Of a stretch of 64,000 nucleotides of DNA, positions 11,304 through 24,780 are shown piece by piece. This DNA is from Tamarix chinensis (taxonomy: Eukaryota > Streptophyta > Magnoliopsida > Caryophyllales > Tamaricaceae). The stretch is from assembly GCA_030549775.1 (NCBI GenBank), contig CM060171.1, positions 142,260,859-142,324,858 of the forward strand, written 5' to 3'. Within the stretch, counting starts at the first letter, position 1; every line of letters starts with the position of its first letter. The translations under genes were made by a program, and so were the position numbers. The notes beneath the pieces are model-generated. The model saw only the letters and a list, made by a program, of their open reading frames with translations. It was not told where the DNA came from and did not search any database.

Positions 11304-12872
11304 AATTATTATCGTTCCTTTGGGACTTCTATATTAATGTTTTCATGTAATTATAACAGTTTAATCGTAATACCTACCATAATATGGATCAAAATGATGA
11401 TATTTAGGCCTTGATTAGGTTAAGTTTGGTTTCACCTCTAAACACCCAATTGTTGGCTTATATGCCTTGTGATGTGTTTGATATTATCACTTGAAAACAC
11501 CCAATTTGGATATTGATGGAATTAATTTATGATTTGTGATATCGGTTGGTAATTAATAAATAATGGATTAAGATTCTATTCGACCCTTTTCTCTGACTCT
11601 CGGGGTATCTAGTTGGCAGTTCGTAGATGGGTCACCTTATGTTTTATATTTTCACACAGTACCTGTTTCCTCCTCTATTAGGCTGCAATCGGTAAAGGAT
11701 ATGTACATATCTTTGAGGTATAAGATTATACTATGGCAAGACGGCATGGCATCAATGTCCAGTACAAGTGAGTGAGGTATCCTAGTACAAGCCCCCCTGG
11801 CACTTCATATTGTCCATTACTTAGGCATGTGTGATACCCTAATATTCTAGCCCTCACAGTGGAGACATTCAAGGTGTATTGGGTGAGGTATTTCAACACA
11901 ATCCTCCTTGATATACTTTAACCATGCATGGTTGGTGTGGTATTCCATGGTGTGTTAGCCTTCGCAGTAGGTACACTCAATGTGTCGTGGGTGTGGTATC
12001 CTCGGAGAAAATCTCCTTTGATATATATTAACCCCATGTGGTGGGTATGATAATCCATTGTGTGTATATATTGCCATAAATTTTTTTCATGGTGGGTTAT
12101 CTTAATAATTGGAAATTATGTGGTCATTAAAGCAAAATATGTAATATAGTTTACATTATGCGGATTTAATGCATTAACTGTATTATTATTCTTCCATGAT
12201 CTCCATATAAGCATGCCTTATTATATCCCTATCATAATATTAAGTGATTTATTATGTTAGCATTCTTATTGCCATACTATTATATGAATTCAGTATGCAT
12301 CATGATTCCTTACCATGTTTTACATAATTTGTTTTAACATCACTTCACCTTACTAATACTAAATTTTTATGGTCACTGTGATCATCTGGCTACTAATCTT
12401 GTAAATAGAGGATGATTTTAAGGGATATAATTCTCAACTAGAGTATGTTGAGGATAATAACATAGACCAGTATCTGGCTATTGCAAGGGAATTTGAGAGT
12501 TACTTTCTTGTTTAGTTAAGAGTTATGTTAACTGATTAGATATACTTTTTACCAATGTGTTGGGATAATTTTGGATCTTTCAGATTATTTAAACTCTTCG
12601 CTTTGATCCCTATATTTAGATTTTTTAAACTCTCCAATTTATTTATATTATTATTCTCGCCATTTTTATCATAGAATTGTTGTACTATTAGTTGAACATG
12701 CATTCTTTCACGATTGTTTCGCTTTGTCTTGCATCAGGCATGCACTAGATGATGATCACACCTCTTTCATGGTTGGTGTGGTGGTAAAATTTCCAATTTT
12801 CTCTTATAAATACTTCTACATTATCTTAAAAATAAAATTTTCTATTTTAAAATTTGGAGGTATTATAATACG

Positions 12873-15335
12873 AGGCATTGAAACCCTAGTTTCATGGTAT
12901 GAAAGGCCCATTTTTAATTTAGACATCAACAATCATTGAATCCAATTATTCAAAATAAGGGTTAATGATTATTCAAAATTTCTTTATAAGGAAAAAAAGT
13001 CAATTAAAATAATCCAAAGCCACATAAAATAACTAAAATGCTCCTAAGACAACTAACTTACCTTGGAATTAAGAGAGGTATATTTCAAGCTAAAGGGCTT
13101 ACACTTAACGAACTATTTAGCTATGATGAAACATTAAATAAGGATACCAAGTCTAAAATACTAAGATTACTTAATGTATCCAAAATATCACTTAGCCTAG
13201 TTAACTATATTAATTAAGGCCTCTAAATCCACTCATCAAACACCACCCAAGTATCACACTTATCCATCTTAACATGATTTTTTAAATTTAGTATCAACTT
13301 AGATCCCAAAAATTTTAGAATTAAAATAAATGACCAAAATGTATTTATTCACATAAAATTACCTTAAAACTTTCAAAGTTCATAATTAATTCCATACAAC
13401 TCTAAAATATCCAAAATTCACACACTACCCCTATACCCTAAAATACATATAATGGAATACTTAAGTAAAATTAAGGCAACCAAAAAACTCACATAAAATA
13501 ATAAGGACCAAATTTCATACCATGCTTAGAAAAAAAACTAAAACAAACATAACCATGTTCAAACATTGGGAGGTTGAGAGCCTTAAGATCCATTACCGTA
13601 CATTGTTCACCTAATTTCATCGATACAACATGCTTATATTTACATAAAAATATACATATGATAATCATGTTTGAATATTATGTTTAAAACATAAACATAT
13701 TCTCATGTTTACAACAAAATGAATGCAATCAAACATATATCAACATATAAAGCCCCTAACGCATAAAACTATATCTAAAGGTTAGTTAAGTTACCTAAGC
13801 CTACACTCCAAGAAAAAGATAAAATCGAGCATAGAAACTCCTCTTCTAAATCACTTGGTCACCTTCACAAAAATAAGGTTAAATAGTTAGTATTATCATA
13901 AAATATAAATATGAAAATGAAAATGAAAAGAAAAGAAGACTAGTAGAAGAGATTACTCCTTAATATGGAGGCTTGGAAACCAACACAAAAACCATCAACA
14001 CCCACCAAGAGAAAAAATATAAAAATGTTTGAGGTTAAATGGAAGGGAAAACAAGAAGAAATGAAGGACATGAAATCATTATTGCAACACACACATCAAC
14101 AACAACAACAATTACAAGTTTATTTTTTGGTGAAAGAGAAAGGAGATGGAATAGATAGATTGAGGGAATTCATGCCTAGATGAAGTGTAAGTTGTAAGTA
14201 AAAACACCCAAGAAAAATAGAAGATAAATGGAGCAAGACCAAGCAGCTGTGGTAGCTCAAAGTGACAAAAGAATAAGATGTGAAGCAGGTTGCAAATGAT
14301 TGGGAGTTGAGAATTAATGAGGAAAAGAAGGATGGAGGATCTCGATTTAAGAGGGATAATGGATAGGTAAATGAAGTTTGCATTACAAGATTTAAAGAGA
14401 AAAAAAAAAGATGATGAGGACAAAGAACTAAGGAGAATGAAGTGCTAGAAGTAGGAATGAAAAAAGTAAGGGACACAAGAAAAAGTGTTGATCAAGTTGT
14501 TTTGTGTTGTATTTGATATGGAAATGGTTATGATGTATGCATAATTATAGGAATGATCAATAGTTGATGGCATATAGGAAGAGTATAGAGAGTTTTTTTG
14601 TTTGTCTTTAACCTCACTTGAGTGCTAAATATAGGTAAACTTAAAGCTAAGGTTCCATGTGTAAGAAGAACGTCATAAAATGACATGATTATGGTACTTA
14701 ATTAACTTTTTTGGTCGGGTGAAAGGTAGCTAAGTTAGAATTTGAATTCTTCGAGTTAGAAAGATAAATGAATGTTCACTAGTTTTTAGAAGGTTGATCA
14801 TATTTAATTTTAGATAATTAAATTGTAAAGAAAATCTAGTAATAAATATTTGTTGGAAAAAGTAGCTAATAAATCGAGAAAAAAATATGAAAATGTGTCG
14901 AATAATTAAAAATTTTGTATAGGAATACTTAGTATCAGAATTGGGTTGATAGTGCATGGATTAATAAGGGGTCAATGGCTTAAATGGTCAAATTGCATAA
15001 TTTTTTTTGATTTAGTGATTTAAAAAAAAACTAAAGAGTTTTCAGTGAGATGATTTAAAAATGATTATTGAGTTATAAATATACAAAATAATTAGATTTA
15101 AGAAAATGGAATATTGTACAATGACCATAATTTAGTTTGAATAGAATTTGTAGTATTTTTTTGCGGTTATACATGTTCCATGCATTCTGGCACAAACTAA
15201 TCACTCCACATACAAATATACTGAGAAACCCTAATGTTTGTGCTCACTACTCAAGCTATCAACCTCTCTCCCATGTCATGGGAGATTTCCACAATAGGAA
15301 TGCACATGCATCACAAATACCCAGCTAAATAGACT

Positions 15336-15338
<3 letters not shown>
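12873..15338. other. AT-rich DNA, possibly antisense LTR-like
   Basis: No gene recognised. The style (CCCTA-rich runs, aaggttagttaagttacc, an A/G-rich stretch 13960-14480 open on both strands) resembles the untranslated parts of gypsy LTRs read in antisense. I could not find matching ends or a target duplication, so I do not call an element. The short frame 13965-14183 (Lys/Gln-rich) is probably spurious. Confidence 0.35.

Positions 15339-15374
<36 letters not shown>
15339..15374. repeat. (AAT)n microsatellite
   Basis: Uninterrupted AAT units, about 12 copies. Confidence 0.95.
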
Positions 15375-18300
15375 TTGGATGATATGGATGTTATGATAGA
15401 TATCCATTATTGATGAGAAAGACTAAACTTAGTCAGCAAACAACAAATTATGAGCATCATACAAATTTATAGCCATTTAAATCTAATTTTTGATATGCTT
15501 GGATTTAAAGGATATTGCATTAATAAATTATGTACAAAACCCAGCTAGAAGGCAGTTCATGCACCAATTGTCTAGAAAATAACTTTATGTAATAGTCAAA
15601 CATCCACTTAGGGATTTTGTTTTATATGTTAGACCTGATGAATAAGGAACATGTACTAATAATAGTGATTTGAGAACAATATTATATATTATTTATTGTA
15701 AGTATTGCTTGTCTATAGTCTTATACATGAATATATAGATCGTTAGTTTGTGATATGATTGTTTCATATACATCATTAGTGGCAGATATCAAGTATTTGA
15801 TATATATTGTATGAGAAGGATAATATAAAAAAATTATAGATGGTTGCATGGTTAGTGTCTTAAGTGTCCCATGACATTTAAAAAAAATTTTATTTTCAAA
15901 ACACTTAATTTGGCGGCTTATAGCTATAACACATTAGGTTTTCCCTTACTTATCATGTTATTATCTTTGCCTTGCTCTCTACTTCAGTTTCAAGCCTCAT
16001 TATCCTTCATTCCCTTTTACATCATCGACTTTCCATGTCATCTATTGGTTATCATATAACATTTGTGCCACTATTGTTGCTTCACTGGCTAGATTGTTAT
16101 TACATTGCCCATCACCCTCATTGATTCCTGTCACAAATTTGTAATTCAACTCCTCAATTCTTTAGATAAAAGTTGATATATAGAATGGTGACAAATTAAT
16201 TTATAGATTTATGTTAATTGATAAGTTAAAAACTAATAATTTTACCTTCATTAAAAAACCCTAATTAATTAAATATTGGTAACTTTTTATTAATTGATTA
16301 ACTTTATCAATTATTATGAAAAATGAATTCACCAATTAGTTTTTTAATTGAGTAAATTTCTTAGTTATTTAGTTAATTATTTTTTTTTGTAAAACTATAT
16401 CACCTATTAATTTTTTTAATCTCTTAGTTAATTGATTGCATTAATTCACCAATTAGTTTATTAATTTAATGAACTATTTCATTATTCAGTTAATTATTGA
16501 ATTAGTTCATTGTAAAATTATATTTCATATTAAATTTTGTAAAATCTCTTAGCTAATTGATTAAATTGTATGATTTCTTAATCTAGGATTACAAAACCCC
16601 AATTTTACTATGATTACGAAACCTTAATTTAAGTATAATATATTATTATTTTTTATACTATTTTATACGGGGACATCATAGAACTTAAAACCTCATTCCA
16701 CCACCCACCGTACATTATGCATCACGTATTGGTTTAAATTTGGTAATGAAAGTTAATATAAGACTATCATATAATTATCATATAGTTATTTAGATTTAAG
16801 ATATTAGAAGGGGCAAAGGAAAAAGAAATCAAATCCAAAATTATTCATTTATTTAAGCATTGCATATATTAAAAAATGTTCATGATTTACTTTTATGTAT
16901 ATTCTCTACTACTATTATTATTTTAAAAAAGTGTTATGGGAGCACCTCATATTTGATTCGGGTCGGACCCCATTGAGGTAGTAAATCTCTCCCTCAGCTG
17001 TTTTAAACTTGTTGCATTCTAAGGGTTCATCACCACTTGATCCAATGATGTTGGGTACATATACTAATATTATTATTTCTTTCATTTGATGCACTTGAGG
17101 TCTAGGGATACCCCTAAGTCATAGAGGCCTTAGCTATAAATAATTAGGGTTCACACACACATATATATATATATATATATTCAAGTTTGTAACAAATATT
17201 TTTTACATTTTCAATTAGAATTTTCATGTGCAAATAAGAAGACGAAATTACTATTGCCACTAAAGTAGGTAAAAAATTATTAAAATTCATCTATTAGATA
17301 CAGATAAATGTTTGAAAAAGGGACGCCCTTTAATATAATGTAAAGGAAATATTACTTGTTAAATATTTTTTTTACTTCACAGAGAGACTTCATGGACGAG
17401 TATAAATTATAATATATTTACAATAAAGAGGGATATTTTAACATTAACCACTAGGCAATTAATATTTCATAAGTGATTAATAAATGAACACTCTCATTAT
17501 ACGGTATCAAAGGTACTCCCTCCACCTACCAACAACCTTAAATATAAGGTTTATAATCACTTAATATAATTGTTCATGTTTAAAGAGACAACATTTGTTA
17601 ACCCATCAAACTTCTATAATATTGAGTTGTCCTGTGCAACACATGGGCAAGAAACTAGTTATTCAAAAATGTTAGTATAATGAATTAAATGGAACAGTTC
17701 ATTAACAGTGATACTTTTTTTCATTCTTTTTAAGCACCTGAGGTCTAAGGTTACTCCCAAGTTATAAGGGATCATGGTAGAAAATAATTTTCACTTAATA
17801 CACACACACACACACACACCCAAACAAGGATTATATTATACTTTATTTTGTTTTGTATTATTAAATAGAATTTTCATGTGCAAAAAATAGACTCACGACC
17901 TCCATATTATTAATCTAAGGTTCTCCCAAGTGATATATGTCTATATGCATTTGGAAACGTACTTGTTAGAAGCCTACACTCACAACTATAATTATTGTGC
18001 AGCTATGCTATGCTTAGAGTTAGGCCTTCTATTCATCGATTCCACTTGGATTTAAGGCCACTAATGAGCTAAATCAAGGCAGATCTCCTCTTTTTCATGT
18101 TTAGTTTGTTTGATGAATGAGTTAAGTTAAGATTGTTTGTTTACTAGACAAGCATAAACATTGATATTAAAGCTTAACTCATTTATTAATAAGTAAGTTT
18201 GAGTTGGCTCGCAATTTAGCTTTAGTAATATAAATAAGGTAAGGTGTTTAATTTTTTTCATTATAAACTTGATTTGTATATGCACATATTTTTTATTGAA

Positions 18301-19546
18301 TTTGAAATTACAATAGGAAGCGATATATATGATCTCCAACATACCCAACTTGTTTATATATAATAATACATAGTTTGAAATAGATTCTCATAAATAAATG
18401 TATGAACATTACTTATTCATTATATGGTGTGCTTACGAATAAATCCCTGATAAGTTATAAACAAGTCCATTTATGGACAAACGAGCTGAGCCTATCTCGT
18501 CTTGAGCTTGACTTTTTTTATTAAACTATTTTAAAATTAAGGTGTGAAATTGAGTATTTAAGTAAATGAACAAGCCAAGTTGAGCCTCTAAGAAACGAAT
18601 AGACTTTGCTTTCTAACTATCTTACTTGGATCTATTGTAGCTAGGGACATTGATAGATAATAAAGCACTAGCAAATCTACATATATGGATATGGTTGGAA
18701 GTATAATTAATCATTTGCTGGGCTAAAGTTGGGTTGGGTGCTGGCATATATTAGGTTGGAGTTAGGTTGTGTCATGGTCTATGCCCTAACTAATTTATAT
18801 ATATTCACTTAACTAATTTTAACATCATTTACTATATGTAATACAAACTTTGTTAATTCTCATTAAATAAATTTGTATAATGCCTCACCATATCAAAATT
18901 TCACTTGTAAATAAAATATATATTGAGATGGAACAAATCTTTATAGAATAGATAATATTTATCTAGTCGTAATATCTATTTAACATCAAAAAATTTCACG
19001 TAAAATTATTTCTGACTTAATTTTAAATTTGATGTTATTTAATCTTTCAAACAACTCAATTATATTTCAAGGAAAAGAAAAAAATGAAGTTTTGTATATA
19101 GTACCATTATTTATTGCAATTACATCAGTATTAACATTACCTCAAATATAAGTAATTTGAAAACATATTGTTATAAAAAAAATACTTCTTAATTATTGTG
19201 TCTACTTTTGAAAAGGCTTTTGATCCACGGAATGACTGCCCATGCCAATTGAAGCAAGCAAAACACTAGTATTGTGTGAAAAAGAATTGTGCTATTCAAT
19301 CAAGCCCTAATGAGGTTCGTTCATTAGATATATGGGCAAGGCAATGCATGAGCCGAGCTAATCAAAGAAGCTCCACAATGTGGTGGTTTTCTTTCAATAA
19401 TATATATGTCTATAAGTCTAGGAATAAGAGCCAGGAAAACAAAGCCCAATTATGTTGCCTTATAGGAGACTTGATGTCTTGTCAGGAATATCAGTCTTGT
19501 TAAGAGCTTAGATGCAGAGTCCTGAGGCTTAAGGGAGGGATGATGA
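15375..19546. other. gene-poor AT-rich intergenic DNA
   Basis: Contains (AT)n near 17161-17180 and (CA)n at about 17800-17819. The part 16140-16580 is built of AATTGATTAA-like words. 18050-18620 has GAGTTGG/GAGCTTGA-type words such as occur in decayed hAT MITEs, but no clean ends. No coding exon was recognised. Confidence 0.45.
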
Positions 19547-19554
19547 TTGCTAGA

Positions 19555-19852
19555 TAAGGATAATAATGTATCCAATTCGGGTCGAATCCAATAATATTTA
19601 GATTTCTATATAGATATAGTATCTAAATTTACACTTAGATTCGATTTAAATTCAAACCTACTAAGTTTAATGGGTCAAGTTTGAATCAGGTCTAGATCTG
19701 AAACTATTTAACCCATATATAGACTCATTTAAGTATATATTAATCTAGACGCAACTTAAGCTCTTCAGGTACAAAAATCATAGACCCACACCATCTCAAA
19801 TTAAGATGGGTCTAGCTAGTGTGGTCGGCACTAGAACCCATTGTCATCCTTA
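19555..19852. mobile_element. hAT-type MITE, 298 bp
   Basis: The left end is TAAGGATAATAATG and the right end, on the minus strand, is TAAGGATGACAATG (12 of 14 identical). The 8-bp flanks are ttgctaga (19547-19554) and tttctaga (19853-19860), 7 of 8 matching. The interior is rich in GGGTC/AACCCA-like words and non-coding. Ends, duplication length and interior words all fit the hAT type seen elsewhere in the window. Confidence 0.7.
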
Positions 19853-19860
19853 TTTCTAGA

Positions 19861-21351
19861 TCTCTAAATTTTAAGCATATTATAGCTAATGTGATGCTAT
19901 ATAATTACTCTCCCCCATTGATGACTGTTTAACAACTCATTCATATTATGATATATATAAATTATTAAGGCAACATTGTACCGAGATAGTTGGAGTGTTT
20001 TGGCCATCAAATCAAGTAAGGGTTAATGTTTCTTGATACTTTTCCACCATTGTTTTCAAGATTTTATGTAATGGTTTTGTTTGAGTTAGTTATATAGTAT
20101 TTCATAATTTAAATTATTCCTTCTTTTAATAGATGTTAAAAAAACTATACAAGTAGTTTCACACTCACCCAAAAGGAGCTCGAATTCATTGTCAACAACG
20201 TGTCAGTTGTAGGGTAAACATCACCAGTTTGAGAGATAGGATCTTCAAGCATATTCTCAAGTCTACTATTAAACTACTCTGGTCTAATGTGTGACAAATT
20301 TAAAATTTACCAAAAAAGAAAAAAAATAGAGTAAATAATAGCTAAAGATTTGTGTTTTAAACATTTGATCAAACTAAGTGTTTAATTAGTAATAAAAATA
20401 AAATGATATATAATGAAAATTTCTATATTAATGATTAAACACATTTAAATTTATTTTAGGGATACAAAAATATAGGGGATTATAGTCTACAATTATAAGG
20501 ACACTTATTTTATGAGTTTCTCAAAACAAAGTTTGTAAACTATTATTTTATTATTATTTTAAAAATAGCATACAATATTGCACTTACATTGAGCTATAAA
20601 TGAAATGATACAAAATCACTAAAATATTTTGATGTATAGATGCCTTTAAAATCAGCAACAAAAGTTCAATTTCAATATTATTATTGGTGGGGTTTGTGTA
20701 GGCAACCTAAGCTCTACTAGCTTGAGACCAATATTTTTATAAATAATATCTCTTTAATTTCCAGACTTATATTCATTTTCTAAGGAAAGAGGAAGCTAAG
20801 ACTGCTCTTTGCAATATTACATAGTGAAATTTAGATTCTTCAAAAGGATATATATAACTTTGTTATATCAAATTCACAATTATGATTTTGACCATCTTTT
20901 AAATTTCTCATACTTACTATGCCATTTAATAATTATTTTGTATCAAGGCAATGTGTTATGGGGGATTTTCCCTATTCGTTTATGCAAAGCATAGAAATGG
21001 TGACCTAATTATGTGGATCATTTGTCAATGTAATTTTTAAGATGATTAAACTTTGTGATCTATGACTACATATTTTATCCACAACATGGATTAGTTTTTG
21101 TTCTTGTAAGTTGATAGAGAAGATTATGATTATAGGGCATATTCTATAGAAAACATGAGGGTGTTGTGTTTTACAACACCACATGTGTTTTTTCACTAGA
21201 ATTCATGGGTTTTTTTTTGTTGCAAAAACTTGAGAATAAAGAATTTAACATGGCGGTCATGTTCACTAAACACAATCTATGTTTTTGGGTCTTCCATTAA
21301 ACATGTCACTTTGCTTGTAGGGTTCCATTCTAGTATAAAACGTTTTGATAC
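19861..21351. other. intergenic DNA left of the CACTA element
   Basis: AT-rich with short frames only (for example 20809-20994 and 21005-21196). I see no domain, RNA gene or element ends here. Confidence 0.45.
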
Positions 21352-21354
21352 AAA

Positions 21355-21930
21355 CACTACCACGGAAAGGGGTTTTAATAACGGTTATTTTATTGTTTTA
21401 ATAATGGTTTTCAACCGTTATTGAATCGCCCATTATTATATCTTTAATAACGGTTCATAACCGTTATTAAAAATACACAAAAACCCGCGAATATGGGCAT
21501 AAACTTCATATTTAATAACGGTTTTTACTTAAAAATCCTTGTTAAAAAAGGATATTTTAATAATGGTTTTATAGTAAACCGTTGGTAAAAATAAGGTTTT
21601 AATAACGGTTTATAAGAAAAAACCGTTGTTGAAAACCATGTATTAATAATGGTTAATACAAAAACCGTTGTTAAAACATGATCGAATTACCGTTTCGGTC
21701 ATTGATATGCGTTTATTAAATCCTCTAATACGTATTAAATGCGCATAAATATCATATTATAAGGAGTTTTAATAACGGTTCTTAAACAAAACCGTTATTA
21801 AAACCTATGCTTTAATAACGGTTCTATGGGAAACTGTTATTAAAACCTCAGTTTTTAATAACGGTATTATTTAAAACTGTTATTAAAGCATAGGTTTTAA
21901 TAACGGTTTTCATAGAACCGTTATTAAAAG
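21355..21930. repeat. CACTA terminal and subterminal repeats (left)
   Basis: A dozen or more copies of a TTTTAATAACGGTT-like 14-mer in both orientations, often paired as TTTAATAACGGTT...AACCGTTATTAAA hairpins. Subterminal repeats of this kind are where the CACTA regulatory transposase protein binds in studied elements. Binding here is inferred. Confidence 0.88.
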
Positions 21931-22839
21931 TATATGTTTTTTTAGCATCTTTCTATTTTTTTCCTGCCCACATACACAGTTGTATGTTCAAACAATTACC
22001 AAATCTGCAATGTAAAACAACATCAATTCATACCAGCAGGGTATCACACCATAATTTCAATCAATCTATAATTGGTATGCATGTCTCAATACACCAACTA
22101 TACTTAGGAATAAAAATTAGTGGGCATACCACAACTTGGTAGCTCTACACCCCAAAGTAGAGTTCACAGATCTAGACTGAAAGACCGAAAGATGTAGACG
22201 AAATACAAACCTAAAAATGCATGTAGAATATATAGATTGCTACCTAATACCGAATAAATGAGTGTACGTGCTTGGCCCATTGGTCTCTAACTTCATCGAT
22301 TTCATCAACATTATATTGTTGGCCTCGTGCATAGTTATTGGTGAAAAACTACAACACCCATGTTTCAATTAATATACAGTTAGCCATTAGGTCAAAAATA
22401 TATATGTCATGATTCATTAATAGAAAAATATGGAAAAGCAAACATACATGGCTTGGATCTATGTTGACCGATCTATTCTGGACTATAAGATCCATTGCTC
22501 TACATACATAATATCCACAATCATCGCCGTTTTGCTGTTGTGAACACTGTCAAATGAATTCAGTTAGCTCTCTAACTATTATATATTAATTTGAATTAAA
22601 ACAAAATACAAAATAGTTATCTTCCTACTTACCATGATAGGCTCATATTGAAGATTCTTTGGGTCTGGGACACCATTCCCACCTCTCCTTTGATATGCCG
22701 TCCATAGTGTCCTAATAAATAGAGTATACATAATATGGTAATATATATACCTCAAATATTGTAAGTATATATATAATAATGAAATAGAATATATATATAT
22801 ATAAGCTAATGAAGTAAGAAGTGAAAAGTATACTAACAT

Positions 22840-23151
22840 GTCTAGAAATTCCTTCCCACCATGACGAGCGACCTCAAAAGGCACGTCATAGGTTCGAAGG
22901 GAATCAAACACATAAACTTTATTAAGATCAAGTTGGACGGTATACAAAACCCAATGTTCGGTTGCGAGGTGAGGAATGAGATAGAGCTTGTTGTGTCCCT
23001 CAATCAAAATGTGATCCGCTAAATAGTTTATGTGCCTACCCTTTATTATTGTACTACTGTCAGCTATGTAGTATGGGCACACAAAAACAATAGAGGCCAT
23101 CATTCCCTCCAACGCAGCGCGACTAGCTACCAACCTATATATGGACGACAA
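22840..23151 (-). pseudogene. Ulp1 catalytic exon (His and Asp)
   Basis: The exon reads RLVASRAALEGMMASIVFV...EHWVLYTVQLDLNKVYVFDSL, with the His-Trp and Phe-Asp-Ser blocks of the C48 (Ulp1) fold, spaced as usual. It is followed by GGKEFLDM and a splice donor. Cys and Gln come from the exon at about 22440-22548. The exon is open throughout, although the gene as a whole is disrupted. Confidence 0.8.
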
Positions 23152-23395
23152 TAATAATGGATATTTGTTAATAACTAATAACTCATATAAGCTTAAGAGG
23201 TCGTAAAAATTCTATTTCTCCAATAGTACTAAAATCTGAAATATGAAATAATGCTTACGTGACATAAACGACGACACTCGTGGTTGACATCCATTCCTGA
23301 TTATAAATGTCGCTTATGTCAACTATTGATACCATGTAAGTAGCATTGTCCCTTCCAACATACTCAGGACGAAAATCAATGGAAACATAATACAA

Positions 23396-24780
23396 AAACA
23401 AATACAAGAACTTATGGATAAAGGATTTGTGAAAGAAAATATGAGTTTTTGTATAATCCTTTCAAATACTGCTTATGTCAAGTTTATGACTTATTTTTGG
23501 AAAACTTTATGGAATATGATAAGTGTGTATGGTGTGAATCCTAACATGCCTATTAACATGATTATGTTGAAAAAAGGTGAATTGCAAAACTATGAGGCTA
23601 AAGAGAGAATCAAAATTTTTGAACAACTTCATGAGAAAATCCAAAATCATATTGAAAAATCTAATGCCAAGTATAAAGCTCAAGCGAATAAGCATAGAAA
23701 CTCTTATGTGTTTTCTCCTGGTGACTTAGTTTGGTTACAATTACGTAAAGAGAGATTTCCTAATTTACTGAAAACAAGCTAATGCCAAGAGCCGATGGTC
23801 CATTTAAAATACTTAGGAAGTTTGGAGATAATGCTTATGAACTTGAACTTCCAGATTCTTATGGTGGAATTTCAAGAAATTTTAATGTTGGTGATTTGTC
23901 TCCTTATTATTCTGATGAAAATTTGAGGGCAAATTCTTCTCAACTTGGGGAGTATGAAGCAGGAGCATCCATTGAACATAATGATTGTCCTATTCATTCT
24001 AATCCTCAAGGTAAGGAAGATGATTTAGCTTTTATAATATTGGAGCCTATCATGTTAACTATTCTTGATAATTCTAATATGCTTGACATTAAAAACCATT
24101 CAAGTTATTCTTGTAGGTATGTTACATATTTGCAAGAAGATGATGTTCATACACATTGATGTGTACAAGTATTCCAAGGCATGCAATACTATGACATACA
24201 TGGAATGATACATTACAACAAGAGATAGAGTGATGATATTCATTATTTTTATAAACTTGTTGTAAACCCTAACCCTAAGTATATTTTATGTAAGTTAGGG
24301 TATGGCTATAATTTCATGTATGTATCTTAGTCTATTGTATAGCTTTGTAATATTAATCCTTAGTATCATTTAACCAATGATATTATTCTATGGATTAAGG
24401 TTAATATGGGCTTAATTCAACCATGGTTAATGGGCTGGATTAGGTGGGTAAACTTGGCTGGTTAAGGAAGCTCACCACCAAGCTTATTCTTTCCTATATA
24501 TACCTTTTGTGCACAACATTTGTATAGAGAATTGAATAGAATGAATAATAATAATTTTGATAAAACTTTGAGAAAGAGATTTAAAGTCTAATCCTCCCTT
24601 TTGGGTCTGTATTGAGCAAGGATAATTCGGGATTAATCCTTCCTCAAATCTATCTTCACACGACACATTTGAACACCTTCAAATCTGCTGAAACACCTTC
24701 ATCTTGTAACATCAATTTCTTCGTCTATAATCCACCAAATCACTTCATTCTTTTTGCATTAGATCGTGGGTGATAGCTTC
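23396..24780 (+). mobile_element. internally deleted Ty3/gypsy fragment nested in the CACTA element
   Basis: The plus strand opens with IQKQIQELMDKGFVKENMS, an N-terminal RT block of gypsy pol. It then passes without a break into the integrase C-terminal region (GVNPNMPINMI, NAKYKAQANKHRNSYVFSPGDLVWL, GPFKILRKFGDNAYELELP, FNVGDLSPYYSD). Most RT, all RNase H and most integrase are missing. The tail from about 24160 has LTR-like sequence with an AATAATAATTTTG stretch and a TATATA near 24497. No 5' LTR or gag is present. The 8-mer taatacaa occurs at both apparent junctions (23388-23395 and 24781-24788). It could be a duplication or chance, so edges are approximate. Confidence 0.7.

Larger units (their letters stand above)
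3691..12867 (+). mobile_element. probable solo LTR of a Ty3/gypsy element, with two nested insertions
   Basis: The left end reads tgtaatatcccatcc and the right end ggaggtattata, an inverted TGTAATAYC/GRTATTA pair typical of gypsy LTRs (the terminal CA appears mutated to TA). The 5-bp sequence atacg lies immediately outside both ends (3686-3690 and 12868-12872), a good target-site duplication. After subtracting the copia element and the MITE, with their duplicated target sites, about 3.4 kb of LTR remains. No gag-pol of this element is present, so a solo LTR made by LTR-LTR recombination is the simplest reading. Degenerate copies of an ACTAGT/CGACTAGT-like motif recur through 3820-5860. Confidence 0.7.

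Noticed and set aside
13965..14476. Overlapping frames on both strands (72, 103 and 118 codons)
   Set aside because: Purine-rich sequence with few stops explains them. No domain, and the frames overlap.
17510..17560. Stowaway-like start (tactccctccacctacc)
   Set aside because: No matching inverted end or TA duplication was found downstream, so I did not call a MITE.
18050..18620. Possible hAT MITE with GAGTTGG/GAGCTTGA words
   Set aside because: Words are suggestive, but ends and an 8-bp duplication could not be found.
23414..24159. Possible independent gene for the two frames of the gypsy fragment
   Set aside because: The residues match the RT start and the integrase C-terminal region of gypsy pol. 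The fragment is a retrotransposon piece.
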